Source: Mesorhizobium sp. CA8
GTDB lineage: Bacteria; Pseudomonadota; Alphaproteobacteria; Rhizobiales; Rhizobiaceae
Length of the DNA stretch: 64,000 nt
Assembly: GCF_020164955.1 (NCBI RefSeq)
Contig: NZ_JAIUHG010000003.1
Location: 221,617-285,616, forward strand
Direction of reading: 5' to 3'
The position numbers and the translations under genes are program-made. The notes below the pieces were generated by a model. That model saw only the letters and a program-made list of their open reading frames with translations, did no database searches and was not told where the DNA came from. Position 1 is the first letter of the stretch, and each line of letters begins with the position of its first letter. Of this stretch, positions 55,869 through 64,000 are shown piece by piece.

Positions 55869-56372
55869 ATGAAATCGACTGCCGCCTTGCTGGCCGCCAC
55901 TTGCCTTTTGTGCTCGACGGGCGCGCATGCCGACGAGGCGGCGTTTCTGCGCTCGCTGCAGGGAAAGTTTTCCGGCAAGGGCACCGTCAGGATCAGAACC
56001 AACACCCCGGTGATGAATATCAACTGCACCTTCACCTCGGACGCGACGGCGAACTCGCTGTCGCTTGACGGCACCTGCCGCGCACTGCTGATCATGTCAC
56101 GGGAAATACGCGCCGACCTGAAAGTCAGCGGGGCAAGCTACACCGGCACCTATATCGGCTCGCGCAGCGGGCCCGCGGGGCTGAGCGGAAGCCGCAAGGG
56201 CGACGCGATCAATCTCGACATCCACTGGGCGAAAATCGTCAATGGCGACCGCGACGCGGAGCTGACGGTCGAGAAGATCGGGCCGGACAATATGCGCATG
56301 ACGGTGACCGACATGGATCCGGTGACAGGCAAGATGGTGGTGACGAGCCGGATCGATCTCGAGCGCAGCTGA
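55869..56372 (+). CDS. Small exported protein of unknown function
   Basis: The 167-residue precursor has a signal peptide (MKSTAALLAATCLLCSTGAHA) with cleavage probably after AHA. The mature part is a Gly/Thr-rich beta protein (GKGTVRIRTNTPVMNINC, DGTCRALLIMSREIRADL) with two Cys that could form a periplasmic disulphide. I recall similar rhizobial hypothetical proteins but no function. TTG at 55866 precedes the ATG; I prefer the ATG. Copies of one dispersed repeat flank the gene on both sides. Confidence 0.78.
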   Translation: MKSTAALLAATCLLCSTGAHADEAAFLRSLQGKFSGKGTVRIRTNTPVMNINCTFTSDATANSLSLDGTCRALLIMSREIRADLKVSGASYTGTYIGSRSGPAGLSGSRKGDAINLDIHWAKIVNGDRDAELTVEKIGPDNMRMTVTDMDPVTGKMVVTSRIDLERS

Positions 56373-56377
56373 CCTTT

Positions 56378-56457
56378 GCTTTGACGCAATTCCGGACGGA
56401 AGGCGACGGCGAAGCCGCCGCGCCTGACCGCTCATACTTTTCCTGGAATTGCTCTAA
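56378..56457. repeat. Dispersed intergenic repeat, full-length copy
   Basis: The element starts CTTTGACGCAATTCCGGACG and ends CTTTTCCTGGAATTGCTCTA. Its ends pair as GCAATTCC (56386-56393) and GGAATTGC (56445-56452), and a GC-rich stem lies inside (around GGCGACGGC / GCCGCCGCGCC). I recognise this type from Mesorhizobium intergenic regions, where many copies occur. It fills the gap between the small exported-protein gene and dinB and may act as a transcription end for both. Confidence 0.7.
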
Positions 56458-56460
56458 ACG

Positions 56461-57777
56461 TCACTCTTCAAGCGGTTCGGGCGGATTGGCGGCGCGGCCT
56501 TTGCCGAATGTATAGCCGGTTTCGACGGCTTTTCTGCCGAACTTGTCGCGCAAGGTGTCCATCGCGTCTTCGGCCAGCGCACGCTTGCGCGACTGCAGGT
56601 CGACCAGATCCGGCGGATCGGCTTTTTCATCGTCGGAAAGATCGCTGACGCCGATGCCGAGCAGGCGGAATTTTGTGCCGTCGGCCTCGCGGCGCAAAAG
56701 GTCGAGCCCGGTCTGGAAGATGCGGTCGGCCAGGCGTGTCGGGTCGCCGAGCTGGCGGTTGCGGGTGCGGGTCTTGAAATCCTGCGTCTTCAGCTTCAGC
56801 ACCACCGTGCGTCCGGCGATGCCTGATTTCTTCAGCCGCGCCGAGACCTTTTCCGACAGGCCGCGCAGCACTGGCACCAGCTCCGCCAGAGCGGCGATGT
56901 CGGTGTCGAAGGTGGTCTCGGCCGACACGCTCTTGGCATCGCCGTCGGGATCGACCGCGCGGTCGTCCTCGCCGCGCGACAGCCGATAGAGCCGGTCGCC
57001 CATCACGCCGTAGCGGCGCATCAGGTCGCCTCGCTCCATGCGCTGCAATTGCGCGATCATGCGGATGCCGTCGCGCTCCAGCGTCGCGGCTAGCGCCTTG
57101 CCGACGCCCCAGATCATCGTCACCGGCTGCGCCGCGAGGAAACCTGGCGCCTCGGCTTCGCCGATCACCGAAAAGCCGCGCGGCTTGCGGAAATCCGAGG
57201 CGATCTTGGCCAGGAACTTGCAGTAGGAGAGGCCGGCCGAGACAGTGATGCCAAGTTCCTTTTCCACCGTCTGCGCGAAGCGCGCCAGCACCAGTGCAGG
57301 CGGCATGCCGTGCAGCCGCTCTGTGCCGGCAAGGTCGAGAAAGGCTTCGTCGATCGACAGCGGCTCGACCTGCGGCGTCAGCGCCTGCATCAACGCGCGG
57401 ACCTCGCATCCGACGCCGACATATTTTTCCATATTGGGCGGGATCACCACCGCTTCCGGGCAGAGTTCCAGCGCCTTGAACATCGGCATAGCCGAGCGAA
57501 CGCCTTGGATGCGGGCGATGTAGCAGGCGGTGGAGACGACGCCGCGCCGGCCGCCGCCGACGATGACCGGCCTGTCTTTCAGCGCCGGATTGTCGCGCTT
57601 TTCGATCGCCGCGTAGAAGGCGTCGCAATCGATATGGGCGATCTTGAGCCGGTAGAGTTCGGCATGGCTGACGAGGCGCGGACTGCCGCAGCGACCGCAG
57701 CGACGCGTCTGCGAGCGCTGGAGCGCCAGGCAGTCACGGCAAAAACCGTGTTCGGGATTGTTGACAGGAGCCGCCAT
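56461..57777 (-). CDS. dinB: DNA polymerase IV (Y family) with N-terminal zinc-ribbon-like segment
   Basis: The 438-residue translesion polymerase has the catalytic acids in [14 protein letters not shown] and [13 protein letters not shown], the [16 protein letters not shown] helix-hairpin region, and a little-finger domain (about 290-400). Before the polymerase core, residues 10-32 hold two CxxC pairs (CRDC and CGRC), a zinc-ribbon-like start found in some alphaproteobacterial DinB proteins. I chose ATG 57777; an ATG at 57789 is possible, and the frame is open further upstream. It is divergent from a GNAT gene. Confidence 0.94.
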   Translation of the reverse strand: MAAPVNNPEHGFCRDCLALQRSQTRRCGRCGSPRLVSHAELYRLKIAHIDCDAFYAAIEKRDNPALKDRPVIVGGGRRGVVSTACYIARIQGVRSAMPMFKALELCPEAVVIPPNMEKYVGVGCEVRALMQALTPQVEPLSIDEAFLDLAGTERLHGMPPALVLARFAQTVEKELGITVSAGLSYCKFLAKIASDFRKPRGFSVIGEAEAPGFLAAQPVTMIWGVGKALAATLERDGIRMIAQLQRMERGDLMRRYGVMGDRLYRLSRGEDDRAVDPDGDAKSVSAETTFDTDIAALAELVPVLRGLSEKVSARLKKSGIAGRTVVLKLKTQDFKTRTRNRQLGDPTRLADRIFQTGLDLLRREADGTKFRLLGIGVSDLSDDEKADPPDLVDLQSRKRALAEDAMDTLRDKFGRKAVETGYTFGKGRAANPPEPLEE

Positions 57778-57854
57778 CGCTGCGAACATAAAGAGAACAA
57801 ACGCAATGGTACGACAGCGCAGGGCCGGCAACAAGCTTGGCCTGGGGAGAACGC

Positions 57855-58430
57855 ATGAGCACGACCATAGCACCGTTGACCCCTGAGCGCTGGGCCGATT
57901 TCGAGGACCTCTTCGGCAAGCAGGGCGCCTGTTACGGCTGCTGGTGCACGCATTTCCGGCTGGCGCCGGCGGAACGCCGCGCCAGCGACAAGGAGCGAAA
58001 CAAGGATCTCATCAAGGCGCGAATTGAGGCCGGTCCGCCGCCGGGACTTCTCGCCTTCGAGGACGGCAAGGCCGTTGGCTGGATGCAGGTCGGCCCGCGC
58101 GCCGACATCCCGGAGTGGAACAATCAGGGCAGGGGCTCGGCCCCGGTCGATCCGGCAGATGCCGACGACCCGACTGTCTGGGCGATCTCCTGCTTCTTCG
58201 TCCGCGTCAAGGCGAGGGGACGAGGCATCACGCATCGCCTCGTCGAGGGCGGCATCGCCTTCGCCCGCGAGAACGGCGCAAAGCTGCTGGAAGCCTGCCC
58301 GATCGACCTGTCGCGCGATTCGCGCTCGATCGGGCTTTTCGTCGGCTCGTCGCGGGTGTTCGAGAAGGCCGGCTTCGAAAGGCTCGTGGAGCGCAAGCCC
58401 GGCCGGCCGCTGATGCGCTTGGTGCTTTAG
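57855..58430 (+). CDS. GNAT-family N-acetyltransferase
   Basis: The 191-residue protein begins [18 protein letters not shown] and has [14 protein letters not shown], a Cys-rich motif seen in one group of bacterial GNAT proteins. [22 protein letters not shown] gives the acetyl-CoA loop and [13 protein letters not shown] the C-terminal part. The substrate is unknown. GGGGAGA lies 5 bases before the ATG. The DinB start is 77 bases away on the opposite strand. Confidence 0.87.
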   Translation: MSTTIAPLTPERWADFEDLFGKQGACYGCWCTHFRLAPAERRASDKERNKDLIKARIEAGPPPGLLAFEDGKAVGWMQVGPRADIPEWNNQGRGSAPVDPADADDPTVWAISCFFVRVKARGRGITHRLVEGGIAFARENGAKLLEACPIDLSRDSRSIGLFVGSSRVFEKAGFERLVERKPGRPLMRLVL

Positions 58431-58527
58431 CCGGATGCGCTTTTGGCCTACAGTCGGCGTCTTGCGGCTGTAACGCTTCTTGCCTACCAGAAGCATAATC
58501 ATTCTTCCGGGACCACGGAGAACCAAC

Positions 58528-60105
58528 GTGAAGCGTATTTTGCCACTTGCCTTTGCCCTTGCGCTCAGTGCGCCCGCCTTTGCGCAGACCGTGGACAGCC
58601 AAGGCGCCAAAGATCTGTCCGACAATCTGGCGCGCTATTTCGGCAAGCAGGCCTTCGACAAGGGCGTGCTCAAGGTTTCGGTCGAGGGCGACGCCTACAA
58701 GATCGCTCTCGACATCAAAGCGCTCGTCAACGCGCTGCCGGAGCAGAAGCTCCTGAAATTCGACATGGCGCCATACGCGCTGATGGTGAAGCCGCGCAGC
58801 GACGGGTCATGGGATGTCTCGTCGAATTTCTCGCAGGGCGCGTCCTTCGAATTCGACGGGCCGGAGGGCCGTCAGAGCATGGAGTTAGCGATCAAGGACG
58901 GCAAGTTGACCAGCGTCTACGATCCGGCCCTTGCGGCCTTCACCAGCGCGACCAGCTCATTGGCCGGGATGACCATGACGTCGCGAGAAGCCAAGCAGCA
59001 GGCAGACGTCTCGACCGGCGCCGGCACCGCCACCGTTACCGCGACCAAGTCCGCCAATGGCGGCGTCGACTTCACCGCCACGCAAAAAGTCTCGGACTTT
59101 GTCGAGATGATCAAAGTCGATGATCCTGAAAAGGGATTGAACTTCCCGGTCACGCTGAAAACGCCGGAACTGACAGTTGATGCGAACGGCAAAGGCGTGC
59201 GGACGAAGCCGCTGCTCGACCTGCTTGCCTTTGCCGTGGCCAATGAGGACGAAGCAAAGCTCAAGGCGAATCAGGCCGAGCTCAAATCGCTCATGCTGGC
59301 CGCGCTGCCCATCTGGGAAAGGATCGACGGCAAGTACGGCTTCAAGAATTTCGAGGTGGAGAGCCCTGTCGGCAAATTCGGGGCCACGCAGTTCAGCACC
59401 GCATTCGGCATGGACGGCGTCTCCCAGAACGGCAAGGTTGATTACACGATCAAGGCTTCCGGTCTGACAATCCCGCATCAGACCCTGCCTGAATGGACGG
59501 TGCCGCTATTGCCCACGGACATCGACCTGAACTTCGGCGGCGCCAATATCGATCTCGATACGATGGCGAAAAAGGCGATCGAAGCCTTTGATCTCAATAA
59601 GAATCCGCCGCTCTCGGATGAATTCGGCAAGGCTCTGGTCGCCGATTTCAAGGCCAAGAATCCGAAGGTCGTCATCGGACACAGCACGGTGAAGAATGGC
59701 GACGTCGAGCTCGCGATGGAAGGCGAGATGACGTTTCCCGGCGAAAAACCCGATGCGAGCGTCACCGTCGACATCGCCGGCTATGACAAGATCGTCGACG
59801 CCCTGAAGGAAGGCGCCAAGAGCGATGAGCAAATGGCGCAGGCCTTCCCGTTTGCCCTGGCCGTCAAAGGCTTCGGCAAGACGCTGCCGGACGGTCGCCT
59901 GGAGTGGGTGATCAACACCAAGGCCGACGGATCCGTCACGGTCAACGGCGCGATGCTGAAGGGGCCGGATGCCGCCCAGGACGACAGCTCCGGCCAGGAT
60001 GACAATTCAGGCGATGACGACGCGAACGGAACGGATGATTCCACCGGAGGCGACGGTTCGGACGGCGGCGACAATGGCGGGGCAGGGGCGAAGCTGCAGC
60101 CCTGA
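58528..60105 (+). CDS. Exported protein with acidic low-complexity tail (DUF2125-like)
   Basis: The 525-residue precursor starts at GTG 58528 with CGGAGA 8 bases upstream. A signal peptide (MKRILPLAFALALSAPAFAQ) is followed by a long beta-rich region without membrane helices and a C-terminal tail of about 35 residues made almost only of Asp, Ser, Gly and Asn (for example DDSSGQDDNSGDDDANGTDD). The tail could bind calcium or act as a charged spacer. The overall look is that of rhizobial DUF2125-like periplasmic proteins, but that assignment is from memory. No function is known to me. A weak hairpin (58449-58472, TACAGTCG / CGGCTGTA) precedes it. Confidence 0.75.
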   Translation: MKRILPLAFALALSAPAFAQTVDSQGAKDLSDNLARYFGKQAFDKGVLKVSVEGDAYKIALDIKALVNALPEQKLLKFDMAPYALMVKPRSDGSWDVSSNFSQGASFEFDGPEGRQSMELAIKDGKLTSVYDPALAAFTSATSSLAGMTMTSREAKQQADVSTGAGTATVTATKSANGGVDFTATQKVSDFVEMIKVDDPEKGLNFPVTLKTPELTVDANGKGVRTKPLLDLLAFAVANEDEAKLKANQAELKSLMLAALPIWERIDGKYGFKNFEVESPVGKFGATQFSTAFGMDGVSQNGKVDYTIKASGLTIPHQTLPEWTVPLLPTDIDLNFGGANIDLDTMAKKAIEAFDLNKNPPLSDEFGKALVADFKAKNPKVVIGHSTVKNGDVELAMEGEMTFPGEKPDASVTVDIAGYDKIVDALKEGAKSDEQMAQAFPFALAVKGFGKTLPDGRLEWVINTKADGSVTVNGAMLKGPDAAQDDSSGQDDNSGDDDANGTDDSTGGDGSDGGDNGGAGAKLQP

Positions 60106-60114
60106 TCGCTCGCA

Positions 60115-60768
60115 CTAAAGCCTGAGAGCGCTCGCGATCTTTGGCGCCGCATCGCGCCAGTCCTCGACCGAGACGATGTCTTCCGGCGTCGGCGGCAGGA
60201 AGGCGCGCAGCGAATTGTCGGCCATCAAATGGAAGAGGTGCGCGTCCGTGACGGAATTGCGCGCCGAGACCAGATTGGAAGGCTGGTCGTCGACGAAGGC
60301 GACCGGCCGACTTTTAAGGCCGCGCAGTTTGGCAATGGCCGGTCCCTTGGCCATCTCCGTCGTCAGCAGCGGGTAGTTGAGTCCCAGCGCATCGAGATGC
60401 GCGCGGCGCACGGCGCGGTGCTTGTGCGGCATGGCGGTCAGCATGACGATCTCGGCGCTTCGGCCGAGCATCGCCAGCGCATCCGCAGCGCCGTCGGTGA
60501 TGCTTTGCCAATCCGCCTGGGCGTCGAAGAATTCGCCAAGCAGCGCCGTCACTTCCGGCTGTTCGATCAGGCGCCCGGTCGCCGTTTCGGCGATGTTGCC
60601 GGTAAGGCGGAAGGATGCCAGCGTCAGTCCGAAGCCGCGCGTTTTCAAGAAATGCGGGAAGGGCCGGACGAATTCGAGCACGACGTCATCGACATCGAGC
60701 ACCAGCAGCGGGCGATCGTCGGCGGCAAGCTCTTCAATCTGCCGCGCCGTCTCGGGATCGTCGCTCAT
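60115..60768 (-). CDS. HAD-superfamily protein
   Basis: The 217-residue protein shows HAD motif I in LLVLDVDDVVLEF (residues 19-31), motif II in VMLTAMPH and a motif III/IV region in AFVDDQPSNLVSARN. It may be a phosphatase acting on a small or protein substrate; the cap is short. It overlaps the DUF3572 gene by ATGA, so the two are translationally coupled. Confidence 0.8.
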   Translation of the reverse strand: MSDDPETARQIEELAADDRPLLVLDVDDVVLEFVRPFPHFLKTRGFGLTLASFRLTGNIAETATGRLIEQPEVTALLGEFFDAQADWQSITDGAADALAMLGRSAEIVMLTAMPHKHRAVRRAHLDALGLNYPLLTTEMAKGPAIAKLRGLKSRPVAFVDDQPSNLVSARNSVTDAHLFHLMADNSLRAFLPPTPEDIVSVEDWRDAAPKIASALRL

Positions 60769-61064
60769 GTCGAGCGCTCGTGATCGTCGTTGCCGAGCGG
60801 AAGGGCGCGCAAAGCCTTGCCAACGGCGGCCGGCGGCGTGCCGGTCTCCTCGGCGAAGCGCAGCAGCGTCGGCTCATGGGCAAGGATGAATTGCAGGACG
60901 CCGGCCAGGAAGCCGGGCTCCGCGGCAGCCCTGCGGATCGAGTTCGCCTCGATGCCGGTGATCGCCAGGAAGCGGGGTAGAAGCTCCGGATCGGCAGCGA
61001 CGAAGCCCAGTGCCTTGACGGCAATGGTTTCCGCTTCCTCGCGCATTGACGCTGCGTTCGCCAT
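60765..61064 (-). CDS. DUF3572 family protein
   Basis: The 99-residue protein starts at ATG 61064 (MANAASMREEAETIAVKAL) with AAGG 5 bases upstream. GFVAADPELLPRFLAITG and GFLAGVLQFILAHEP match the small helical DUF3572 family of Alphaproteobacteria, of unknown function. The frame is open to 61187 but the extra part lacks resemblance. It diverges from divK, a linkage I recall as common in Rhizobiales. Confidence 0.85.
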   Translation of the reverse strand: MANAASMREEAETIAVKALGFVAADPELLPRFLAITGIEANSIRRAAAEPGFLAGVLQFILAHEPTLLRFAEETGTPPAAVGKALRALPLGNDDHERST

Positions 61065-61304
61065 CACTACCTTTGGAATTGTGGATTTTTTCGAGTCTCC
61101 TTCCGCAGTAACGGCAAGCGTCGCTTGCGGCAAGCCTCCGCTCTCTCGCGTACAACGTCCGAAGGTGGAACTGGTGCAGCTTTCCAACCTGCGGTTTCCG
61201 TTTCGTCAATCATATTGGGCTAGAGTGGAAAAGGGTTGGGTGCGGTCCGAAGGGGACGCATTGCGACGGCTTTCGGCTTCGAGGGCGGTCGGGACGGGAA
61301 ACTG

Positions 61305-61676
61305 ATGGCTAAGAAGGTTATGATCGTCGAGGACAATGAGCTTAACATGAAGCTCTTTCGAGACCTCATCGAAGCCAGCGGTTACGATACGGTTCGCACA
61401 CGCAACGGGCTGGAAGCGCTGGATCTGGCGCGCCAGCACCGGCCGGACCTCATCCTCATGGACATCCAGCTGCCCGAGGTCTCCGGCCTGGAAGTGACGA
61501 AATGGCTGAAGGAAGACGACGAGTTGCATTCGATTCCGGTCATCGCCGTCACCGCTTTCGCCATGAAGGGCGATGAGGAGCGCATCCGCCAGGGTGGCTG
61601 CGAGGCCTATATCTCCAAGCCGATCTCGGTCCCGCGCTTCATCGAGACGATCAAATCCTATCTGGGCGACGCCTGA
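61305..61676 (+). CDS. divK: Cell-cycle response regulator DivK
   Basis: DivK is a single-domain receiver that relays phosphate with PleC and DivJ and controls CtrA through DivL/CckA. The 123-residue protein has [14 protein letters not shown], the phospho-acceptor Asp53 in [25 protein letters not shown] and the conserved Lys in YISKPI. GGGAA precedes the ATG. It is 31 bases upstream of pleD, as in other Rhizobiales. Confidence 0.96.
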   Translation: MAKKVMIVEDNELNMKLFRDLIEASGYDTVRTRNGLEALDLARQHRPDLILMDIQLPEVSGLEVTKWLKEDDELHSIPVIAVTAFAMKGDEERIRQGGCEAYISKPISVPRFIETIKSYLGDA

Positions 61677-61707
61677 TGCCCGAGACCAGCAGAACCGGAG
61701 TTTTGAG

Positions 61708-63081
61708 ATGACCGCGCGGATCCTCGTCGTCGACGATATCCCCGCCAATGTGCGGCTGCTGGAGGTTCGGCTGCTTGCCGAGTATTTCGAGGTGCTGACG
61801 GCCAATAACGGCCCGGATGCGATCGAAACCTGCGAGAACGGCAAGGTCGATGTCGTGCTGCTCGATGTGATGATGCCGGACATGGACGGGTTCGAGGTCT
61901 GCAAGCGCCTGAAGAGCGATCCGGCGACCTCGCATATCCCCGTCGTCATGATCACCGCGCTCGACCAGGTTTCGGACAGGGTGCGCGGCCTCGAGGCGGG
62001 TGCCGACGACTTTCTGACCAAGCCGGTCAACGACCTGCAACTGATGACGCGCGTGAAGAGCCTCGTCAGGCTGAAATCGCTGACCGACGAGCTCAGGCTG
62101 CGCGCCTCGACCACGCGCAACATCGGCATCGAAGAGCTTCTGAGCCGCGATTTCGCGACCGAAGACGCCAAGCCGAAGGTGCTCCTCATCGACGAGCGCA
62201 AAACTTCCGTCGAACGCATACAGAAGATGTTGCGCAACAGCGCCGATCTCGACGTTGCAACCGATCCGAACGCGGGATTCTTCCAGGCAGCCGAGACGGC
62301 TTATGAATGCGTGCTGATCTCGACCACCTTCTCCGACTTCGATGCGCTGAGGCTATGCTCGCAGCTGCGCTCGCTCGACCGCACCCGCTTCCTGCCGATC
62401 ATGCTGCTCGCCGACGAAGGCGAAGAGGGCCGCGTCCTGCGCGGCCTGGAGCTCGGCATCAATGACTACCTGATCCGGCCGATCGACCAGCACGAGCTGA
62501 CGGCACGCCTGCGCACACAGGTGCGGCGCAAACGCTATAACGACCAATTGCGCGCCAGTGTCGCCCAAACCATCGAGATGGCTGTAATCGACGGGCTGAC
62601 CGGGCTGCATAACCGGCGCTACCTGGACAGCCATCTGCAGACGCTGTTCGATCGCGCCGTGGCGCGGCGGCGGCCGCTGTCGGTGATGATCACCGATCTC
62701 GATCGCTTCAAGTCGATCAACGACACTTATGGCCATGACGGCGGCGACGATGTGCTGCGCGAATTCGCTAGGCGGCTTCGCAAGAATGTGCGCGGCATCG
62801 ATCTCGCCTGCCGGTTCGGCGGCGAGGAGTTCGTCGTGGTGATGCCGGATACCGATGGCGCGGTCGCCGAGAAGGTGGCCGAGCGTATCCGCGCCGAGAT
62901 CGCGCAGGCGCCGTTTGCGGTCGGCAATGACGGCAAGACGATCGAGGTCACGGTCAGCGTCGGCGTGTCCTCGCTGCTGAAAGGAACCGACAGCGTCGCG
63001 GCGCTGATGAAGCGCGCCGACCTTGCGCTCTATGAAGCCAAAAGCGGCGGCCGCAACCGGGTCGTCGCCAAGGCCGCCTGA
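61708..63081 (+). CDS. pleD: Response regulator / diguanylate cyclase PleD
   Basis: The 457-residue protein has a receiver domain with phospho-acceptor Asp53 (LLDVMMPDMDGF), a second degenerate receiver (about 155-275) and a C-terminal GGDEF domain with active-site GGEEF at 371-375. An inhibitory RxxD site (R362-GI-D365) lies five residues before it, so feedback by c-di-GMP is expected. Phosphorylation dimerises PleD and turns on c-di-GMP synthesis at a cell pole. It follows divK by 31 bases in one transcript. Confidence 0.97.
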   Translation: MTARILVVDDIPANVRLLEVRLLAEYFEVLTANNGPDAIETCENGKVDVVLLDVMMPDMDGFEVCKRLKSDPATSHIPVVMITALDQVSDRVRGLEAGADDFLTKPVNDLQLMTRVKSLVRLKSLTDELRLRASTTRNIGIEELLSRDFATEDAKPKVLLIDERKTSVERIQKMLRNSADLDVATDPNAGFFQAAETAYECVLISTTFSDFDALRLCSQLRSLDRTRFLPIMLLADEGEEGRVLRGLELGINDYLIRPIDQHELTARLRTQVRRKRYNDQLRASVAQTIEMAVIDGLTGLHNRRYLDSHLQTLFDRAVARRRPLSVMITDLDRFKSINDTYGHDGGDDVLREFARRLRKNVRGIDLACRFGGEEFVVVMPDTDGAVAEKVAERIRAEIAQAPFAVGNDGKTIEVTVSVGVSSLLKGTDSVAALMKRADLALYEAKSGGRNRVVAKAA

Positions 63082-63585
63082 AGCGCGTCGAGATCTTTCA
63101 GGATTCGCTTCATGCGCTTCGGGTTTTGACTCTGCTCGTGTCTTTGTCCTGAAACCGGTTCCCGCTTTCGGGAGAGATACTTCGGGAAAGATGCTGATTC
63201 CCGGCCGCCCCAACAGGGTTACGAATTTACCTTAACCCAAGCGATTCGCGAACGGTGGTTAAGAAATGGTTGATTTTTATAAGGTCTTGCGCAAATCTGC
63301 GACGCATAGACAGACGTCGAGGCCGGCGCGAGGGTAGACTAGCCGGCTCGATCCAAAATACCCCATGATGCTCAGGTCCGCCGCATCTCCTGGGTCCGTG
63401 GGGTCGGCCGGCCGGCGCTGGCACATAGTGGCCTCCTCGTACCGCTGCCAAACGCCGACCGGCCCCCTTTTCTACAAAAACGACCATAGGAATCTTGCGC
63501 GGAGAGCCGCATGGCTTCTCGATCGTCCAGTCTTTCCTCTCGTCGAAAAGCCGCGTCAGACTTTCCCTGGAATTTGCCCAAACAA
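63082..63585. other. About 500 bases without a convincing gene between pleD and rpmG
   Basis: The first 100 bases look like a rhizobial intergenic repeat: TTTCAGGA (63096-63103) and TCCTGAAA (63147-63154) are perfect inverted copies, and ACCGGTTCCCGCTTTCGGG follows. TTAA-N7-TTGA at 63259-63273 is one mismatch from a CtrA-type site, but it has no clear target gene. The remaining frames on both strands (for example 63365-63625 and 63227-63487) lack ribosome-binding sites and protein-like composition. CCTGGAATTTGCCC near 63568-63581 resembles the end of the dispersed repeat found at 56378. Confidence 0.6.
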
Positions 63586-63610
63586 AAACGCCGCCCAGAG
63601 GGCGGCGTTT
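63586..63610 (-). terminator. Rho-independent terminator of rpmG
   Basis: On the minus strand AAACGCCGCCC and GGGCGGCGTTT form an 11-base-pair stem around a 3-base loop, followed by TTTTTGTTT. It lies 20 bases after the rpmG stop and is the clearest minus-strand terminator in the window. Confidence 0.92.
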
Positions 63611-63630
63611 CGATTCTCAGGATAACCAGA

Positions 63631-63798
63631 TCACTTGATCTTGGTTTCCTTGAACTCGACGTGCTTCTTGGCGACCGGATCGTACTTGCGGAACGAGAGC
63701 TTGTCCGTCTTGGTACGGCTGTTCTTGCTGGTGACGTAGAAGAACCCGGTGTCGGCGGTCGACAGAAGCTTGATCTTGATGTTTGCGGCTTTGGCCAT
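63631..63798 (-). CDS. rpmG: 50S ribosomal protein L33
   Basis: The 55-residue protein starts [20 protein letters not shown] and ends FKETKIK, a clear match to L33. It lacks the four zinc cysteines, so it is the C-minus form common in Alphaproteobacteria. It is too short for many gene finders. The terminator at 63586-63610 follows directly. Positively charged residues fit ribosomal RNA binding. Confidence 0.97.
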   Translation of the reverse strand: MAKAANIKIKLLSTADTGFFYVTSKNSRTKTDKLSFRKYDPVAKKHVEFKETKIK

Positions 63799-63931
63799 GA
63801 TGTTCGTCCGTTAATGTTCGTGGAGTTTTGGCCGCTGGAGCACGGGGAAAACACCCGGACGCGGGAAACTTGGCGCGAGACATAAAGAATGCGCCTGGAA
63901 AGTCAAGCCCGGGCCCTTCCTTATGTCGTAA

Positions 63932-63973
63932 GCGCATGAGTTGTCCGGGTTAGGTAGCACATGAGTTGTCCGG
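63932..63973. repeat. Two direct repeats at the right edge, possible end of a mobile element
   Basis: GCGCATGAGTTGTCCGG (63932-63948) and GCACATGAGTTGTCCGG (63957-63973) are 17-base direct repeats with one difference, 25 bases apart. Closely spaced short repeats of this kind are typical of the ends of IS21-like and some other insertion sequences. GGAGG at 63991-63995 could be the ribosome-binding site of a gene beyond the window. The element itself is not visible. Confidence 0.4.
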
Positions 63974-64000
63974 TTTTATCGCCAGCGAATGGAGGCTGGG

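Noticed and set aside
63365..63625. Plus-strand open frame of 86 codons between pleD and rpmG
   Set aside because: It runs straight through the rpmG terminator hairpin, has no ribosome-binding site, and its translation is not protein-like.

Overview
This window looks like the chromosome of a member of the Rhizobiales, most likely Mesorhizobium or a close relative. It is GC-rich and gene-dense and holds typical alphaproteobacterial genes: divK-pleD followed by rpmG, a divergent DUF3572 gene, DUF2336 and DUF1345 genes, a hom-glpX-recJ block, a phaC polyhydroxyalkanoate synthase, and gcvTHP behind a tandem glycine riboswitch. Short dispersed intergenic repeats also look rhizobial. The genus is inferred from overall resemblance, not from a database search.

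Layout. 1-1.06 kb: two small genes, visibly more AT-rich than the rest, lie just downstream of a tRNA-Glu gene and look like the edge of an accessory insertion. 1.2-10.7 kb: an M15-like lipoprotein, phaC, a small lipoprotein, then aminotransferase-hom-glpX-recJ. 10.8-15.3 kb: folE-hisI-patatin on the minus strand, an IscU/SufU-like scaffold, a LysR regulator divergent from an unrecognised 53-residue ORF, and yidD. 15.4-29.2 kb: a class D beta-lactamase, thrS with structured leader and strong terminator, an acyltransferase, envelope and redox genes, a MaoC/citrate-lyase-like pair, DUF2336, VOC, an FUSC transporter and parE. 29.4-37.3 kb: a Tad-type secretion locus (cpaB, cpaC, a miniature lipoprotein, cpaE, cpaF, tadB, tadC, a tadD-like gene) without pilin or prepilin peptidase. 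37.5-43.2 kb: a membrane diguanylate cyclase and the riboswitch-controlled glycine cleavage operon. 43.3-48.9 kb: a decayed gene fragment, a YedY-like molybdoenzyme with its cytochrome b, a frameshifted DUF1345 gene, and gfa and class III alcohol dehydrogenase for glutathione-dependent formaldehyde oxidation. 49.1-61 kb: acyl-CoA carboxylase alpha subunit, dnaE, a DMT transporter, dinB and several envelope or unknown genes, with copies of a dispersed repeat. 61-64 kb: divK, pleD, a 500-base non-coding stretch, rpmG with its terminator, and direct repeats at the right edge that may begin a mobile element.

How the genes work together. Most is housekeeping: aspartate-family amino acids, gluconeogenesis, folate and histidine steps, translation, replication and repair, one-carbon and formaldehyde metabolism, and carbon storage. 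Signalling converges on c-di-GMP and the cell cycle (DivK, PleD, a second diguanylate cyclase beside the Tad genes), which suggests, as inference, coupling of surface attachment to the cell cycle. I found no CRISPR array, complete insertion sequence, recognisable phage module or clearly new multi-gene system. The best leads are the tRNA-Glu-adjacent gene pair, the pilin-less Tad locus with its miniature lipoprotein, the small ORF opposite the LysR gene, and the thrS leader.
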